A DNA stretch of 64,000 bases, taken from assembly GCA_016946835.1 (NCBI GenBank), contig JACVTC010000102.1, forward strand, positions 185,001-249,000, written 5' to 3'. The number at the start of each line of letters is the position of its first letter. The stretch's first letter is position 1. This DNA is from Neocallimastix lanati (nom. inval.). Taxonomy: Eukaryota; Neocallimastigomycota; Neocallimastigomycetes; Neocallimastigales; Neocallimastigaceae. The position numbers and the translations under genes were made by a program. The notes under the pieces are model-generated. The model ran no database searches and was not told the DNA's origin. It was given only the letters and a program-made list of their open reading frames with translations. Of the stretch, positions 45,155 to 54,993 are shown piece by piece.

Positions 45155-46145
45155 GTATCATTTATAATTTGAATTTTTTTAAGTTCTTCAACTTTATTCC
45201 ATTTACCTTGTTCTAAATTATAATTATCCTGAACAAAAACTTCTTAGTTTGATAAATATAAGGAAAACATTCGTTAATTTCTTTTTCATTAAAAGTGGAA
45301 ATTTTTATGCAATCTCCCATGTCTGGTATACAGACTTGTTTGACTATACTATTGTCATTATTATATTTCTTGCTTCTAAGTGTTAACAGAACTGTTTTAC
45401 AATTTTCATCTTTTTTTGGAAATATCTCATCTTTCTAATAAAAATATTTATTATATGCGTTAGAAAACTTTTTAGTACCAGTTTTTGATACACTAAAGTC
45501 AGCAATTTCTTTGTACAAATTTCTTAATGAAACAAATACTGATATTGTAACCGTAGTTACTGTACCATAATTATAATTGTGAAATCATTACTACTCACTA
45601 ATTTAATGTCATCATCTTTTAAATGTATAATGATAATTTCCTTAGTATATTTAGTTAGAAATTCAATATATTCATCATATACATCTCTTAAATAATATTT
45701 CTTTTTTGTAGTCCTATTCATACAACTGAAACCATTATGCATAAAATATATTTCTTTAACACCGTTTGTTTCAATTATTATATTAAAATATCCGACTCCG
45801 TTTATCGATTGATAATAAATATTTGTTCCCTGAGTGCAGTCAAAAATTTCTCGAATATATAAGTCATTAATGCCAATATTTCCTATATCATATATTTCAT
45901 TATCATGTTTTTCCTGGATTTCGATTAGGATGATTTTTATATCATCAGAGAGATCACTTATCCATTCAGTATCTTTGCTATTGGTTGCAGTATCACACTA
46001 ACCAAATTTAGTTAAAGCGAGGTTTTTTTCCCAATAAACGTCATAATAACGAATTATACTAATTTCAATATGACTATCAAAGGATATTCCATCAGTTGTA
46101 TCACTTGAAAAAAAATATTTTTCACAATTTTTGATCCATTATTAA
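45155..46145 (-). pseudogene. PI-PLC-like phosphodiesterase gene, 5' part (split by element B)
   Basis: Minus-strand segments read WISDLSDDIKIILIEIQ, INGVGYFNIIIETNGVKEIY, FMHNGFSCMNRTTKKKYYLR, VYDEYIEFLTKYTKEIIIIH, then after a frameshift near 45557 ENCKTVLLTLRS, KQVCIPDMGDCIKI and VQDNYNLEQGKWNKVEEL. This is the order of a PI-PLC X-type TIM barrel ('GVRYFDIR', 'HG', 'FL...EiIil', 'GKIVLLTR', 'QDhY'). Such enzymes cleave inositol phospholipids or related phosphodiesters. The catalytic His of the N-terminal barrel is retained in HNG, but the start is missing and a TAG lies near 46000. The gene continues at 37992 beyond element B. Confidence 0.7.
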
Positions 46146-46865
46146 TAGAATAGACGCTATCTTAGCAATTACAATAAGATGGATCATCTTTTTATGTATA
46201 GAAACTATCTATGCGTTAATTTAGAATTTTGGAAAAGGGCCATTTCATATACGACTGATTAATGCTTTGAGGTATTTAAAACCAGATAAAATGTTATTAT
46301 TTTCACTAGATTATTCTGAATCATCTTTACCATAAATCAAAGTTTTGAAGAACTCCATTGGAATCCCATCAGGACAACAAGTTTTAAAGTTAGGGGTAAA
46401 TGAGATCGCCTCACTAATTTCTTCATAGCTTATGACTTAATTAATTTCCAAATTAAAAGTATGATTTTAATAATGTTGTATAGTTTATTCAGAGTACTTT
46501 CAGAAAATGTACCCAGAATCGTTCTAGTTCTTCATATAGTGACGTATATGGAAGACTTTTAATTTTAAAGTTTAGACTGATTTTAATTAATAATTTTAAT
46601 ATTGGTCAAAGTTAACTATTTTATTAATTATTCCTTGATTATGCGCATCATGACTCCGAGAAATAATTATTATATATAATTGAATGAGTATTGTTTTGAA
46701 GGGTTATTCGTAAAGTAATTTCAGGTGATTTGAAAATAAATTTCGATTAGCTTATCTTATATTTAGTGCATCAGAATCTTTCCAGAAATCTTTAGAAAGA
46801 CTGTGACCTGAAGAATCCCCTATTTTTATATTATTTTTTCTCAAGAGATTTACCAGTATTTAAAA
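46146..46865 (-). pseudogene. LINE reverse-transcriptase fragment
   Basis: The minus strand reads ISEAISFTPNFKTCCPDGIP, MEFFKTLIYGKDDSE, FKYLKALISRIWNGPFPK and VSIHKK followed by a degraded 'NYR.I.l...sKi' (NGSKIVKNIF). This is the finger region of a non-LTR reverse transcriptase. The palm with the catalytic YxDD is missing because the sequence switches to the PI-PLC gene. Further upstream codons (46430-46850) are too broken to assign. Confidence 0.65.
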
Positions 46866-47919
46866 TTAATTAACATTCCTCCTAAAATATGACTTTCGTT
46901 AAATTTCTTATTTTTCTTATTTATATTATTTTAATTAAAATATAATTCATCATTTTTGGTTAATAAAGAATTTCTGAATTTATCCATTAATGTTCCATTT
47001 AAATGCTTTGTAAACCCATCGGCGAGATTGTTTCAAATTTATATATTTAAGATAGATTTTACTTTCTTTTACTATTTCTCTATGTAATGAACCCTAATAT
47101 CTACATGTTTAGTTTTGGATTGATAGTTTGATTTTAGCAATACAAATAGCTACTTTATTGTCAACATTTACCTCAATATTTTTAATATTTAAGTTCAATT
47201 CTTCGAATAAATTTAAGTACCATATACATTGCTTACCGCACTCACTAAGACTGTAATATTCGAACTCGACTGTTGAAGTCGATATGGATTTTTGTAACTT
47301 TGAACACCAGAGTGTTGGTGCACCACCAAATGTTATTAATAATCTTATTGTTGAATGTCTAGTTTCCAAGTCACCTCCGTAATCCGAATCAACATATGCT
47401 TTAACATTCGCATTATTTGTGAAATTTATTCCAAATTTTTTAGTTCCTTTTAAATATCTTAATATTATCATTATGTTATTCCAGTCTTCCATATTCGAAT
47501 CCTTTGCTCTTCTAGCTGCTTTTGATAAAGGGAAGATTATATCGGATCTAGTCCATATACTTAGATATAATAAATTTCCAATTATACTTCTATATTTTGT
47601 TTCATCAACTTTTACCTTCCTAATATCTTCACACTCAATTGAAGTCATAATTCTAAGAGTTATTCAATTTTTTATATTAATTTAGAAAGCAATTCATATA
47701 TATATCTGTGTTGATGTAAAAAGTAACCATTTTTATGTTTTATAAATTTTATTCCGATAATTTGATCAACATTACCTATATCTTTATTTTTGAATTTTTT
47801 CTTAATTAATAATTTTACATTTTCCATTGTTTTCTTTGATCCTGATATTAAAATATCATCCACATATATAGCTAACAGGCTTAAAAGTTTTCCTTTATTA
47901 AATTTAACATTCAAACAAG
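46866..47919 (-). pseudogene. copia-H: RT end, RNase H and 3' end
   Basis: Minus strand: SLLAIYVDDILISGSKK (RT catalytic YVDD), QIIGIKFIKHKNGYFLHQHR, RSIIGNLLYLSIWTRSDIIF, ILRYLKGTKKFGINFTNN, VDSDYGGDLETRHSTIR and STSTVEFEYYSLSECGKQCI, the copia RNase H. The C-terminus (TKHVDIRVHYI...) is frameshifted. A purine tract TTTTAGGAGGAA then leads to TGTTAATTAATTTTAA, probably the truncated 3' LTR, near 46860-46890. The frame is interrupted at 47919 by element C. Confidence 0.85.
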
Positions 47920-47924
47920 GTTCA

Positions 47925-48694
47925 TATAAAGTTTTGGTAAAAAAATAGATTATAAATCAACACTTCAATAATAACACTAAAACACAAAATAATAGTTTTA
48001 AAGAACAAGTTTTATTAATTTTTTAAATATTAAAATCTTTATTTATTTTAAAGTGTTATTAACAAGAAATCGTTAATAACAATTACATCGATTAAAATAC
48101 ATGAAATTTGATAACAATTTATATTTTTATCTTATTACATTTATAATATATAATTCCTATTGAATTATATTATCTAGCTATTTATTTAAAAACAATACTA
48201 ACCTAAACTAATAATAAATAATTAACTATTACTAAATAAAGAGAATTATAATTAATAACTAAAATAAATATAATCAATTCTAATTGAGTTCATTTATTAT
48301 TTATTTATTATTTAAATATTATTAGTAAATTTATTATATATTTTCTATTTAAAAATAATATAAAAGTTGTCATAATTATTTAATATAAATTTAGCATAAA
48401 ATGCCGTAAGTTTCAACATGACTAATTGAATAGTTTCATGTTGTTAATTTATCTTGTGAAAAACCTTAACTCTTATTATTTAAATTAAATTACATAAAAA
48501 GAAATGATTTCAAATACTAGTTTCACAAGAGAAATTTTTAATTTATTAGTATGATTGGGAAAAAATCGAAATTATGTTAAAAATATTTTCAATAATTTTA
48601 TACACGTGATTTCAAATAAATTTATTTTAATTTTACTTAAATTTATGATTAAATTTAATTAAAATTATTTAAAGATATTAATAATATCTTTACA
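47925..48694 (-). repeat. element C 3' LTR
   Basis: 770 bp. Sense start TGTAAAGATATT; sense end ...CTTTATA, where the 5' LTR copy ends CTTAATA. Confidence 0.93.
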
Positions 48695-48725
48695 ATCTCG
48701 CCCTTTAAGTCGAGCTCCTGCGAGA
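48695..48725 (-). promoter_or_regulatory. polypurine tract inside a conserved hairpin (C)
   Basis: The 31 nt are identical to 38639-38669 of element B, with TCTCGC/GCGAGA arms and AAAGGGCGAGAT abutting the 3' LTR. Confidence 0.75.
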
Positions 48726-48731
48726 TTAACT

Positions 48732-51700
48732 TTAGGAAGGAAGATCGATCACAAAAGGTTGATATTTATGCCTAACATAGTACTCGTTCGAATCTTCAGG
48801 TAGTTGGCAAAATTCATTGTTAATATTCGAAGATTTATTCTTCTTTTCTTTTCTATAGTATTCTTGTATTAATTGTTTATCAAAAATTTGATCTTCATCG
48901 ATCCAAGTATTTTCATTAGAATCGCATCCTTTCCATTTAATCAAGTAACGATTTTTATTGTTAAAAGTTTTCATTTTAATTATTCTTTCAGGACTTCTAT
49001 TAATTGTATCCGTAGTAAGATTAATATTTCTTCTACGAGTATTTCTTCTGTTTGGGAATTCATTTTCATGGTAAGGTTCGAGGAGCGAAACATGGAATAC
49101 AGGGTGACAGCGCATATTATTAGGAAGTTTAAGTTCATACGCTAAATCACTAACTTTTCTAATGATTTCAAAGGGTCCTATTAGTTGATCAGATAATTTT
49201 TTATTTTTCTTTGTTGTATTACCCTTTAAAAGATAAACTTTATTTCCTACTTTAAAATCAGGAGAATCCATTCTTTTTAAATCTGCATATTTTTTATAAG
49301 TCTTTTTCGCTTGTTCTAAATTTTCTTTTAAAAACTTTATGTTTTCGTTAATATTCAATATTCTTTTTTCAGCTCTATGTGGATTCTCGTTTGAAGGAAT
49401 CTCAGGATTAAACTTTGGATTAAATCCATAATTTGCAAAAAATGGTGATTGATTTATTGATTGTTGTAAAGTATTGTTATAAGAAAATTCTGCAAAAGGT
49501 AATAAATCAAACCAATTATTTTGTTTTTCGTTAATGAAACAACGAAGATATTGTTCCAATATCGAGTTCACCCTTTCCGTTTGACCATCAGTCTGCGGGT
49601 GATTAGCAGTAGAAAAAGAATGCTTAATATTTAAAAGAGAGCAAAGACGATTCCAAAAATCAGAGGTAAATTGAGAACCACGATCAGAAATAATAGAATC
49701 GGGGAAACCATGAAGTTTAAAAATATTAGCAATGAAAGAATCAGCTGCAATAGAAGCAGTAGGAAGACATCTAAATGGTATAAAATGAGCCATTTTAGTT
49801 AAGCGATCCACAACAACCATTATAGTGGTCATATCTTTGGATTTCGGAAGTTCAACAATAAAATCCATAGAGATAGCAGACCAGGCTCTATTTGGTGTAG
49901 AAAGTGGAGAAAGTAAACCATATGGCTTATGTCTTGGGATTTTGGATTTTGAACAAATTTCACAAGATTTAATAAACATTTTAACATCTTTTTGTAATTT
50001 AGGCCACCAGAAATTACGAGAAATAAGTTCAATAGTTTTATTAATTCCAAAATGACCAGCAGAAATAGAGTCATGATGGAGTTCTAAAACTCTTATTCTA
50101 ATTTTATTGGGAACATAAATTAAATTTTCAAAAAGTAAATAACCATTTTTGTCAAGAGAAAATTTATCGATTTTACTAAAAGGGGGATCTTTTGATTTAT
50201 CATTTTTAAGAAATTCAGTTATTTTGCAATAGAATTCATCATTAGCAAGAGAATCATGAATAGAGGAGATTAAAGAATCATTCTTAAAACTACATGAATT
50301 AATAACGCATGAAATAGGACGAACACTAGCAAATAAATGATCACTACGTCTTGATAAAATATCTGGTTTACCTGACTTTTTACCAGCTCTGTAAATTAGT
50401 TTAAAATCAAATCTAGATAAGAATTCATACCAACGGATTTGACGTTGGGAAAGGAGTTCGGGTTTTCGAGGAAAGGTTAAATTTTTATGATCAGTATAAA
50501 TAATAAACTGATGGCGAGCTCCTTCTAAGTAATGTCTCCATCCTTCCAATGCAACTTTAATAGCAAGAAGTTCTTTGTCATAGATAGGGTAATTTCTTTG
50601 GGATTTAGTTAAGCTAGTAGAAATAAAAGCAATTGGATGCAAATGCCCATCAAATTCCTGAGAAAGAATTGCACCAACAGCAAAATTACTAGCATCAGTT
50701 TCAACAATGAATTGTTTGTTGCTATCAGGATGTTTCAAAATAGGAGCAGTAGTAAATAATTCTTTTAAAGTATCAAACGCTTTTTGTTGTTCAGAACTCC
50801 AATTAAAAGGAACATTTTTTCTAGTTAATTTGTGGAGAGGATTTGCAATTTTCGCAAAGTCTTTAATAAAAATTCTGTAATAATTACAAAGTCCAATAAA
50901 CGATTGAATTTCTTTAACGTTTGTTGGAGCAGGCCAATCTAAAATTGCTTTAACTTTTTCTTTATCCATTTTAATTCCATCTCTTGATAAAACATAACCA
51001 AGAAAAGTAGTTTCAGTTACATCAAATTCACACTTTTCTAATTTAACAACTAAATGATTCTCTAACAATTTTCTTAAAACTTTCTTGACATGTACATGAT
51101 GTTCTTCTAAAGTATTAGAATAAATTAAAATGTCATCAATATAAGAGATTACAAAATCATCTAAGTAATCACTGAGAACATCATTTATAAAATGTTGGAA
51201 TGTAGCAGGGGCATTCTTAAGCCCAAAAGGCATAACGAGATATTCAAAGTGCCCATATCTTGTGCGAAAGGCAGTTTTGTACTCGTCACCTTCTTTAATT
51301 CTTACTAAGTTATAGGCAGATTTTAAATCTAACTTAGTAAAATATTTAGCACCTTTAACTCTATCCAACAATTCACTAATTAAAGGAAGAGGGTAAGAAT
51401 TACGGATGGTCATTTCATTTAATTTTCTATAATCAATAACTAATCTATATGTACCATCCTTTTTTCTAACAAATAAAATAGGTGCTCCAGCGGGAGAAGA
51501 AGATTTTCTAATAAAACCCTTTTTTAAATTTTCTTCTAAATATTTCTTTAATTCTTCTCTCTCCGTCTCAGTTAAAGGATACAACGGTCCATAAAATAAA
51601 CTACAATTATCTTTTAATTTAATCTCACAATCATAATTACGATGCGGAGGTAACACATTACAATTATTTTCATTAAACACTTCTTTAAACATCAAATAGA

Positions 51701-53552
51701 TTTCAGGTACTTCGACCTTTTCATCATCTTTATTTAAATTATTATTTTCATTATTACATTTTTCAATTACATTTAATTTCTTACATTTACTTGATTCACA
51801 AATTTTCTTTAAGATCTTTAAACTATTTTTACTAATTTTACTATCACAATTCATAACAATAATATCATCACTATCACCAAAATTATCGCTATCACTAATG
51901 CTATCACTAAAATTATCTAACATAAAAGTATCATTAATATCACTATCGCTATCACTATTAATAAATTCAGTACAAGTTCTAATACGAGTTCGGCGGCCAC
52001 GAATAGAAATTTCTTCTTCAGAATCAGATTCGGAATCGGAGTCAAAGAAAGATTTTCTTTTTCTTGAGTCTTCAATAATTTTATTTTCTTCCAAGTCGGT
52101 AGCAGATTCTTTTCCTTTGTTCTTTTTCTTGTTCTTGATCTTGTTCTTTCTTTTTCTTTTACCGTTATTACAGTGTCTAGCGCAAAATCCTGAGCCAAAG
52201 GAGATCTTCTTTGCGTCGTGGTAATTATAAGGCGAATGCTTCTCAATCCAAGGTAGACCTAAAATAATATCAACATCAGGAATTCTGAGTACATACAATT
52301 GAATGGTTTCTAAGTGATTTTTTAAACGTAAAATGCACTTCTCCGTTTCCTTTTTAACTGTTGATATTCCGTAACCAAGACCAGTAACACGGAATGGTTC
52401 TTCAATTTGTTGGGTTTTGATTCCAAAAGCCTTCGCAAATTCTGGGTGAATAAAGTTAAGATCTGATCCAGAATCAATCAAAACTCTTGCCTTTACTTCT
52501 TCTGTATCATTTGTTTTGATATAAAAATCAATAATGTTACTTTTCTTGGTCAAGAGTGAGTTTTGCTCTTCAACAATTTTTCTGACTTTCAAAATATCTT
52601 CTTGGCTGTTGATTCTTCTGATTCTTCTTAAGCTAGTAGATGCAATATTATCATTTCTTTCTTTCTTGTTGATCATTTTAACTGTAGCGGGCCTCTTCTT
52701 GTTCGGGCAATTAAATTTTAGATGCCCTGGTTGCTTACAATAGTAGCAAAGACCTTTTCTTCTTTCTTCTTCCTTAGAGTTAACATTCTCCTGGTACAAT
52801 TTCTTGTTGGATGGGAAGTAGTTGGTATTCCTTTGACCTCTCTTGATTCGATAGAGGTCAACTTCCATGGGATCATTATTAGTGAGTTGTGTACTGGAAC
52901 TAGCGTTGTTTCGGTGATTGTATTGATGAAAATAAAATTCATTAATACTGTGTCTTTTGGTTAAACTCTCAATGCTAATAACGTCAGTAAACAAAGCTCT
53001 TAAATTGTTTGGGTTCGGATTGACCACGGCAAGATGTTCTCTCATTTTATAATGTAATCCTTTGATAAACATGTATATTTTTGCAGACTCGTTGAAGTCT
53101 GAGTTTCTTGCAACTTTATTGAATTCATTAATGTAATCGTTAACGTGGCCAAACTTATGTTGACGGATTGAACAAAGTTTCCCATTAGCAATTACAGTAT
53201 TAACTTCTTCTTCACCATAACGAGCTCTAAGTTCATTAATGAAATTTTCATAGGAATTCAAAATTTCGTCATTGTTGCGTCTCAAAGACGAAGCCCAGTC
53301 TAAAGGTTCTCCAATTAAATAAGAAATTATGAATTTGACTTTTGCGATGTCATTATTAATTCCATGTGGGTTGGATTCCATAGCAATTTCGGCTCTGGTT
53401 AGGAACCCGTCGAATTCCCTCTTGATACCAGAAAACAGTGGTGGATCATTTACTGTTTTCTGAGTGTTTCTTAAGAAGCCTTGATTATTTGCTTGGTTCA
53501 TTTCTAAATCAAGGTTTTCGAATTTTTGAATTAAATCTTCAACTTCGTTCAA
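48732..53552 (-). CDS. element C Gag-Pol polyprotein with chromodomain (1606 aa)
   Basis: All proteins are in one frame. Gag core about residues 30-200; zinc knuckle CYYCKQPGHLKFNC at about 269-282; protease VLIDSGSDLNFIHPEF (D about 360); a Lys-rich then acidic Ser/Asp linker (460-620); RT from about 620 with [20 protein letters not shown] and active site YIDD (about 804-807); RNase H with ETDASNFAVG (D about 953) and YTDHKNL; integrase zinc finger (HHDSISAGHFGINKT, C-x2-C at about 1197-1200); catalytic D about 1230, D about 1290 and E about 1326; the 'GPFEII' region; and a chromodomain at about 1520-1566 (RYLIKWKGCDSNENTWIDED). Chromodomains bind modified histone tails and steer integration. 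No frameshift or stop is needed between gag and pol, so the Gag excess must arise by processing or turnover. Confidence 0.96.
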   Translation of the reverse strand: MNEVEDLIQKFENLDLEMNQANNQGFLRNTQKTVNDPPLFSGIKREFDGFLTRAEIAMESNPHGINNDIAKVKFIISYLIGEPLDWASSLRRNNDEILNSYENFINELRARYGEEEVNTVIANGKLCSIRQHKFGHVNDYINEFNKVARNSDFNESAKIYMFIKGLHYKMREHLAVVNPNPNNLRALFTDVISIESLTKRHSINEFYFHQYNHRNNASSSTQLTNNDPMEVDLYRIKRGQRNTNYFPSNKKLYQENVNSKEEERRKGLCYYCKQPGHLKFNCPNKKRPATVKMINKKERNDNIASTSLRRIRRINSQEDILKVRKIVEEQNSLLTKKSNIIDFYIKTNDTEEVKARVLIDSGSDLNFIHPEFAKAFGIKTQQIEEPFRVTGLGYGISTVKKETEKCILRLKNHLETIQLYVLRIPDVDIILGLPWIEKHSPYNYHDAKKISFGSGFCARHCNNGKRKRKNKIKNKKKNKGKESATDLEENKIIEDSRKRKSFFDSDSESDSEEEISIRGRRTRIRTCTEFINSDSDSDINDTFMLDNFSDSISDSDNFGDSDDIIVMNCDSKISKNSLKILKKICESSKCKKLNVIEKCNNENNNLNKDDEKVEVPEIYLMFKEVFNENNCNVLPPHRNYDCEIKLKDNCSLFYGPLYPLTETEREELKKYLEENLKKGFIRKSSSPAGAPILFVRKKDGTYRLVIDYRKLNEMTIRNSYPLPLISELLDRVKGAKYFTKLDLKSAYNLVRIKEGDEYKTAFRTRYGHFEYLVMPFGLKNAPATFQHFINDVLSDYLDDFVISYIDDILIYSNTLEEHHVHVKKVLRKLLENHLVVKLEKCEFDVTETTFLGYVLSRDGIKMDKEKVKAILDWPAPTNVKEIQSFIGLCNYYRIFIKDFAKIANPLHKLTRKNVPFNWSSEQQKAFDTLKELFTTAPILKHPDSNKQFIVETDASNFAVGAILSQEFDGHLHPIAFISTSLTKSQRNYPIYDKELLAIKVALEGWRHYLEGARHQFIIYTDHKNLTFPRKPELLSQRQIRWYEFLSRFDFKLIYRAGKKSGKPDILSRRSDHLFASVRPISCVINSCSFKNDSLISSIHDSLANDEFYCKITEFLKNDKSKDPPFSKIDKFSLDKNGYLLFENLIYVPNKIRIRVLELHHDSISAGHFGINKTIELISRNFWWPKLQKDVKMFIKSCEICSKSKIPRHKPYGLLSPLSTPNRAWSAISMDFIVELPKSKDMTTIMVVVDRLTKMAHFIPFRCLPTASIAADSFIANIFKLHGFPDSIISDRGSQFTSDFWNRLCSLLNIKHSFSTANHPQTDGQTERVNSILEQYLRCFINEKQNNWFDLLPFAEFSYNNTLQQSINQSPFFANYGFNPKFNPEIPSNENPHRAEKRILNINENIKFLKENLEQAKKTYKKYADLKRMDSPDFKVGNKVYLLKGNTTKKNKKLSDQLIGPFEIIRKVSDLAYELKLPNNMRCHPVFHVSLLEPYHENEFPNRRNTRRRNINLTTDTINRSPERIIKMKTFNNKNRYLIKWKGCDSNENTWIDEDQIFDKQLIQEYYRKEKKNKSSNINNEFCQLPEDSNEYYVRHKYQPFVIDLPS

Positions 53553-53647
53553 TTTGTAACTTATTATTTACTTTTGAATATTTTAAATGATATTTGAAAT
53601 AGATGTTCTAATAAAAAGATATTTCTATTATAATATTGTATGTAAAG

Positions 53648-53684
53648 TCGAACTGGCTCTCTCCAATTGTAGTGGTGCCGTCGA
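53648..53684 (-). ncRNA. conserved leader hairpin of element C
   Basis: Sense stem UCGA and GGC pair with GCC and UCGA around the loop ACCACUACAAUUGGA. The stem sequence differs from element B while pairing and loop are kept. Confidence 0.7.
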
Positions 53685-53831
53685 GTAAACTGAATATTAT
53701 AATATAGTATCTTACTGGTTAAAATTTAATTCCAAATAATATTATGGATTTCTCACGTAATCTGGTAATTTTATTCAAAAGTCTTGCACAAGTGTCCCAA
53801 TATGATAAATGGTATGGTATGAGTCTGGTAA

Positions 53832-53835
<4 letters not shown>

Positions 53836-53879
<44 letters not shown>

Positions 53880-53999
53880 TGGTAGAATTAGCCTGAATCG
53901 AGTAGAATATTTCCTTAAACTGGTAGAATAGCCTGAATCGAGTAGAATATTTCCTTAAACTGGTAGAATAGCCTGAATCGAGTTGAATATTTCCTTAAA
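53836..53999 (-). repeat. element C leader: T-run and three 40-bp repeats
   Basis: About 41 T (poly-A in the RNA sense) at 53836-53876 are followed by three copies of CTGGTAGAATAGCCTGAATC plus 20 nt (53879, 53920, 53960). GGTAG-based degenerate copies continue to about 54110. The array sits between primer site and gag, as in B and E. Confidence 0.9.
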
Positions 54000-54207
54000 C
54001 TGGTAGCGATATCCTAAAGTTGGTAGCAATAATCTAAAATTGTGAGTATTCCAAAGTCGGTAGTGTCAAAAGTGGGTAGCTTCTAAAAATCCTTGGTAAA
54101 AATATCTGGTAAAAATATCTTGATTCAAGCCACAAATAAGCCACAAAAGAGTCACGTGTTTTAAATATTTTTTATTGATTTATAACGTATTTTTGTTTGT
54201 TTAAAAG

Positions 54208-54218
54208 GTAATTGTTAT
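54208..54218 (-). promoter_or_regulatory. element C self-primer binding site
   Basis: The 11 nt touching the 5' LTR read ATAACAATTAC in the sense direction, the exact complement of GTAATTGTTAT at 54379-54369, the predicted RNA 5' end. The 11-mer differs from that of B at several positions, yet both partners changed together. Confidence 0.88.
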
Positions 54219-54988
54219 TATTAAGTTTTGGTAAAAAAATAGATTATAAATCAACACTTCAATAATAACACTAAAACACAAAATAATAGTTTTAAAGAAC
54301 AAGTTTTATTAATTTTTAAATATTAAAATCTTTATTTATTTTAAAGTGTTATTAACAAGAAATCGTTAATAACAATTACATCGATTAAAATACATGAAAT
54401 TTGATAACTATTTATATTTTTATCTTATTACATTTATAATATATAATTCCTATTGAATTATATTATCTAGCTATTTATTTAAAAACAATACTAACCTAAA
54501 CTAATAATAAATAATTAACTATTACTAAATAAAGAGAATTATAATTAATAACTAAAATAAATATAATCAATTCTAATTGAGTTCATTTATTATTTATTTA
54601 TTATTTAAATATTATTAGTAAATTTATTATATATTTTCTATTTAAAAATAATATAAAAGTTGTCATAATTATTTAATATAAATTTAGCATAAAATGCCGT
54701 AAGTTTCAACATGACTAATTGAATAGTTTCATGTTGTTAATTTATCTTGTGAAAAACCTTAACTCTTATTATTTAAATTAAATTACATAAAAAGAAATGA
54801 TTTTCAAATACTAGTTTCACAAGAGAAATTTTTAATTTATTAGTATGATTGGGAAAAAATCGAAATTATGTTAAAAATATTTTCAATAATTTTATACACG
54901 TGATTTCAAATAAATTTATTTTAATTTTACTTAAATTTATGATTAAATTTAATTAAAATTATTTAAAGATATTAATAATATCTTTACA
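54219..54988 (-). repeat. element C 5' LTR
   Basis: 770 bp, same length as the 3' LTR, with only a few differences seen (for example at the terminal TATTAAG/TATAAAG and single-base indels). Confidence 0.93.
54369..54416 (-). promoter_or_regulatory. element C core promoter and RNA start
   Basis: TATAAATA (54416-54409) lies 37 nt upstream of the predicted start at 54379. The self-primer is at the start and runs into the inverted repeat GTTATTAAC/GTTAATAAC. Confidence 0.7.
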
Positions 54989-54993
54989 GTTCA

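Larger units (their letters stand above)
47925..54988 (-). mobile_element. element C: intact Ty3 chromovirus
   Basis: LTRs of exactly 770 bp (47925-48694 and 54219-54988) differ at only a few positions and are flanked by GTTCA (47920-47924, 54989-54993). The interior holds a single uninterrupted gag-pol frame with a C-terminal chromodomain, a self-primer site, a repeat-rich leader and a polypurine hairpin. It is inserted within the RT codons of copia-H. Single-frame gag-pol plus self-priming places it with Tf1/sushi-type elements. It looks capable of transposition. Confidence 0.95.
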
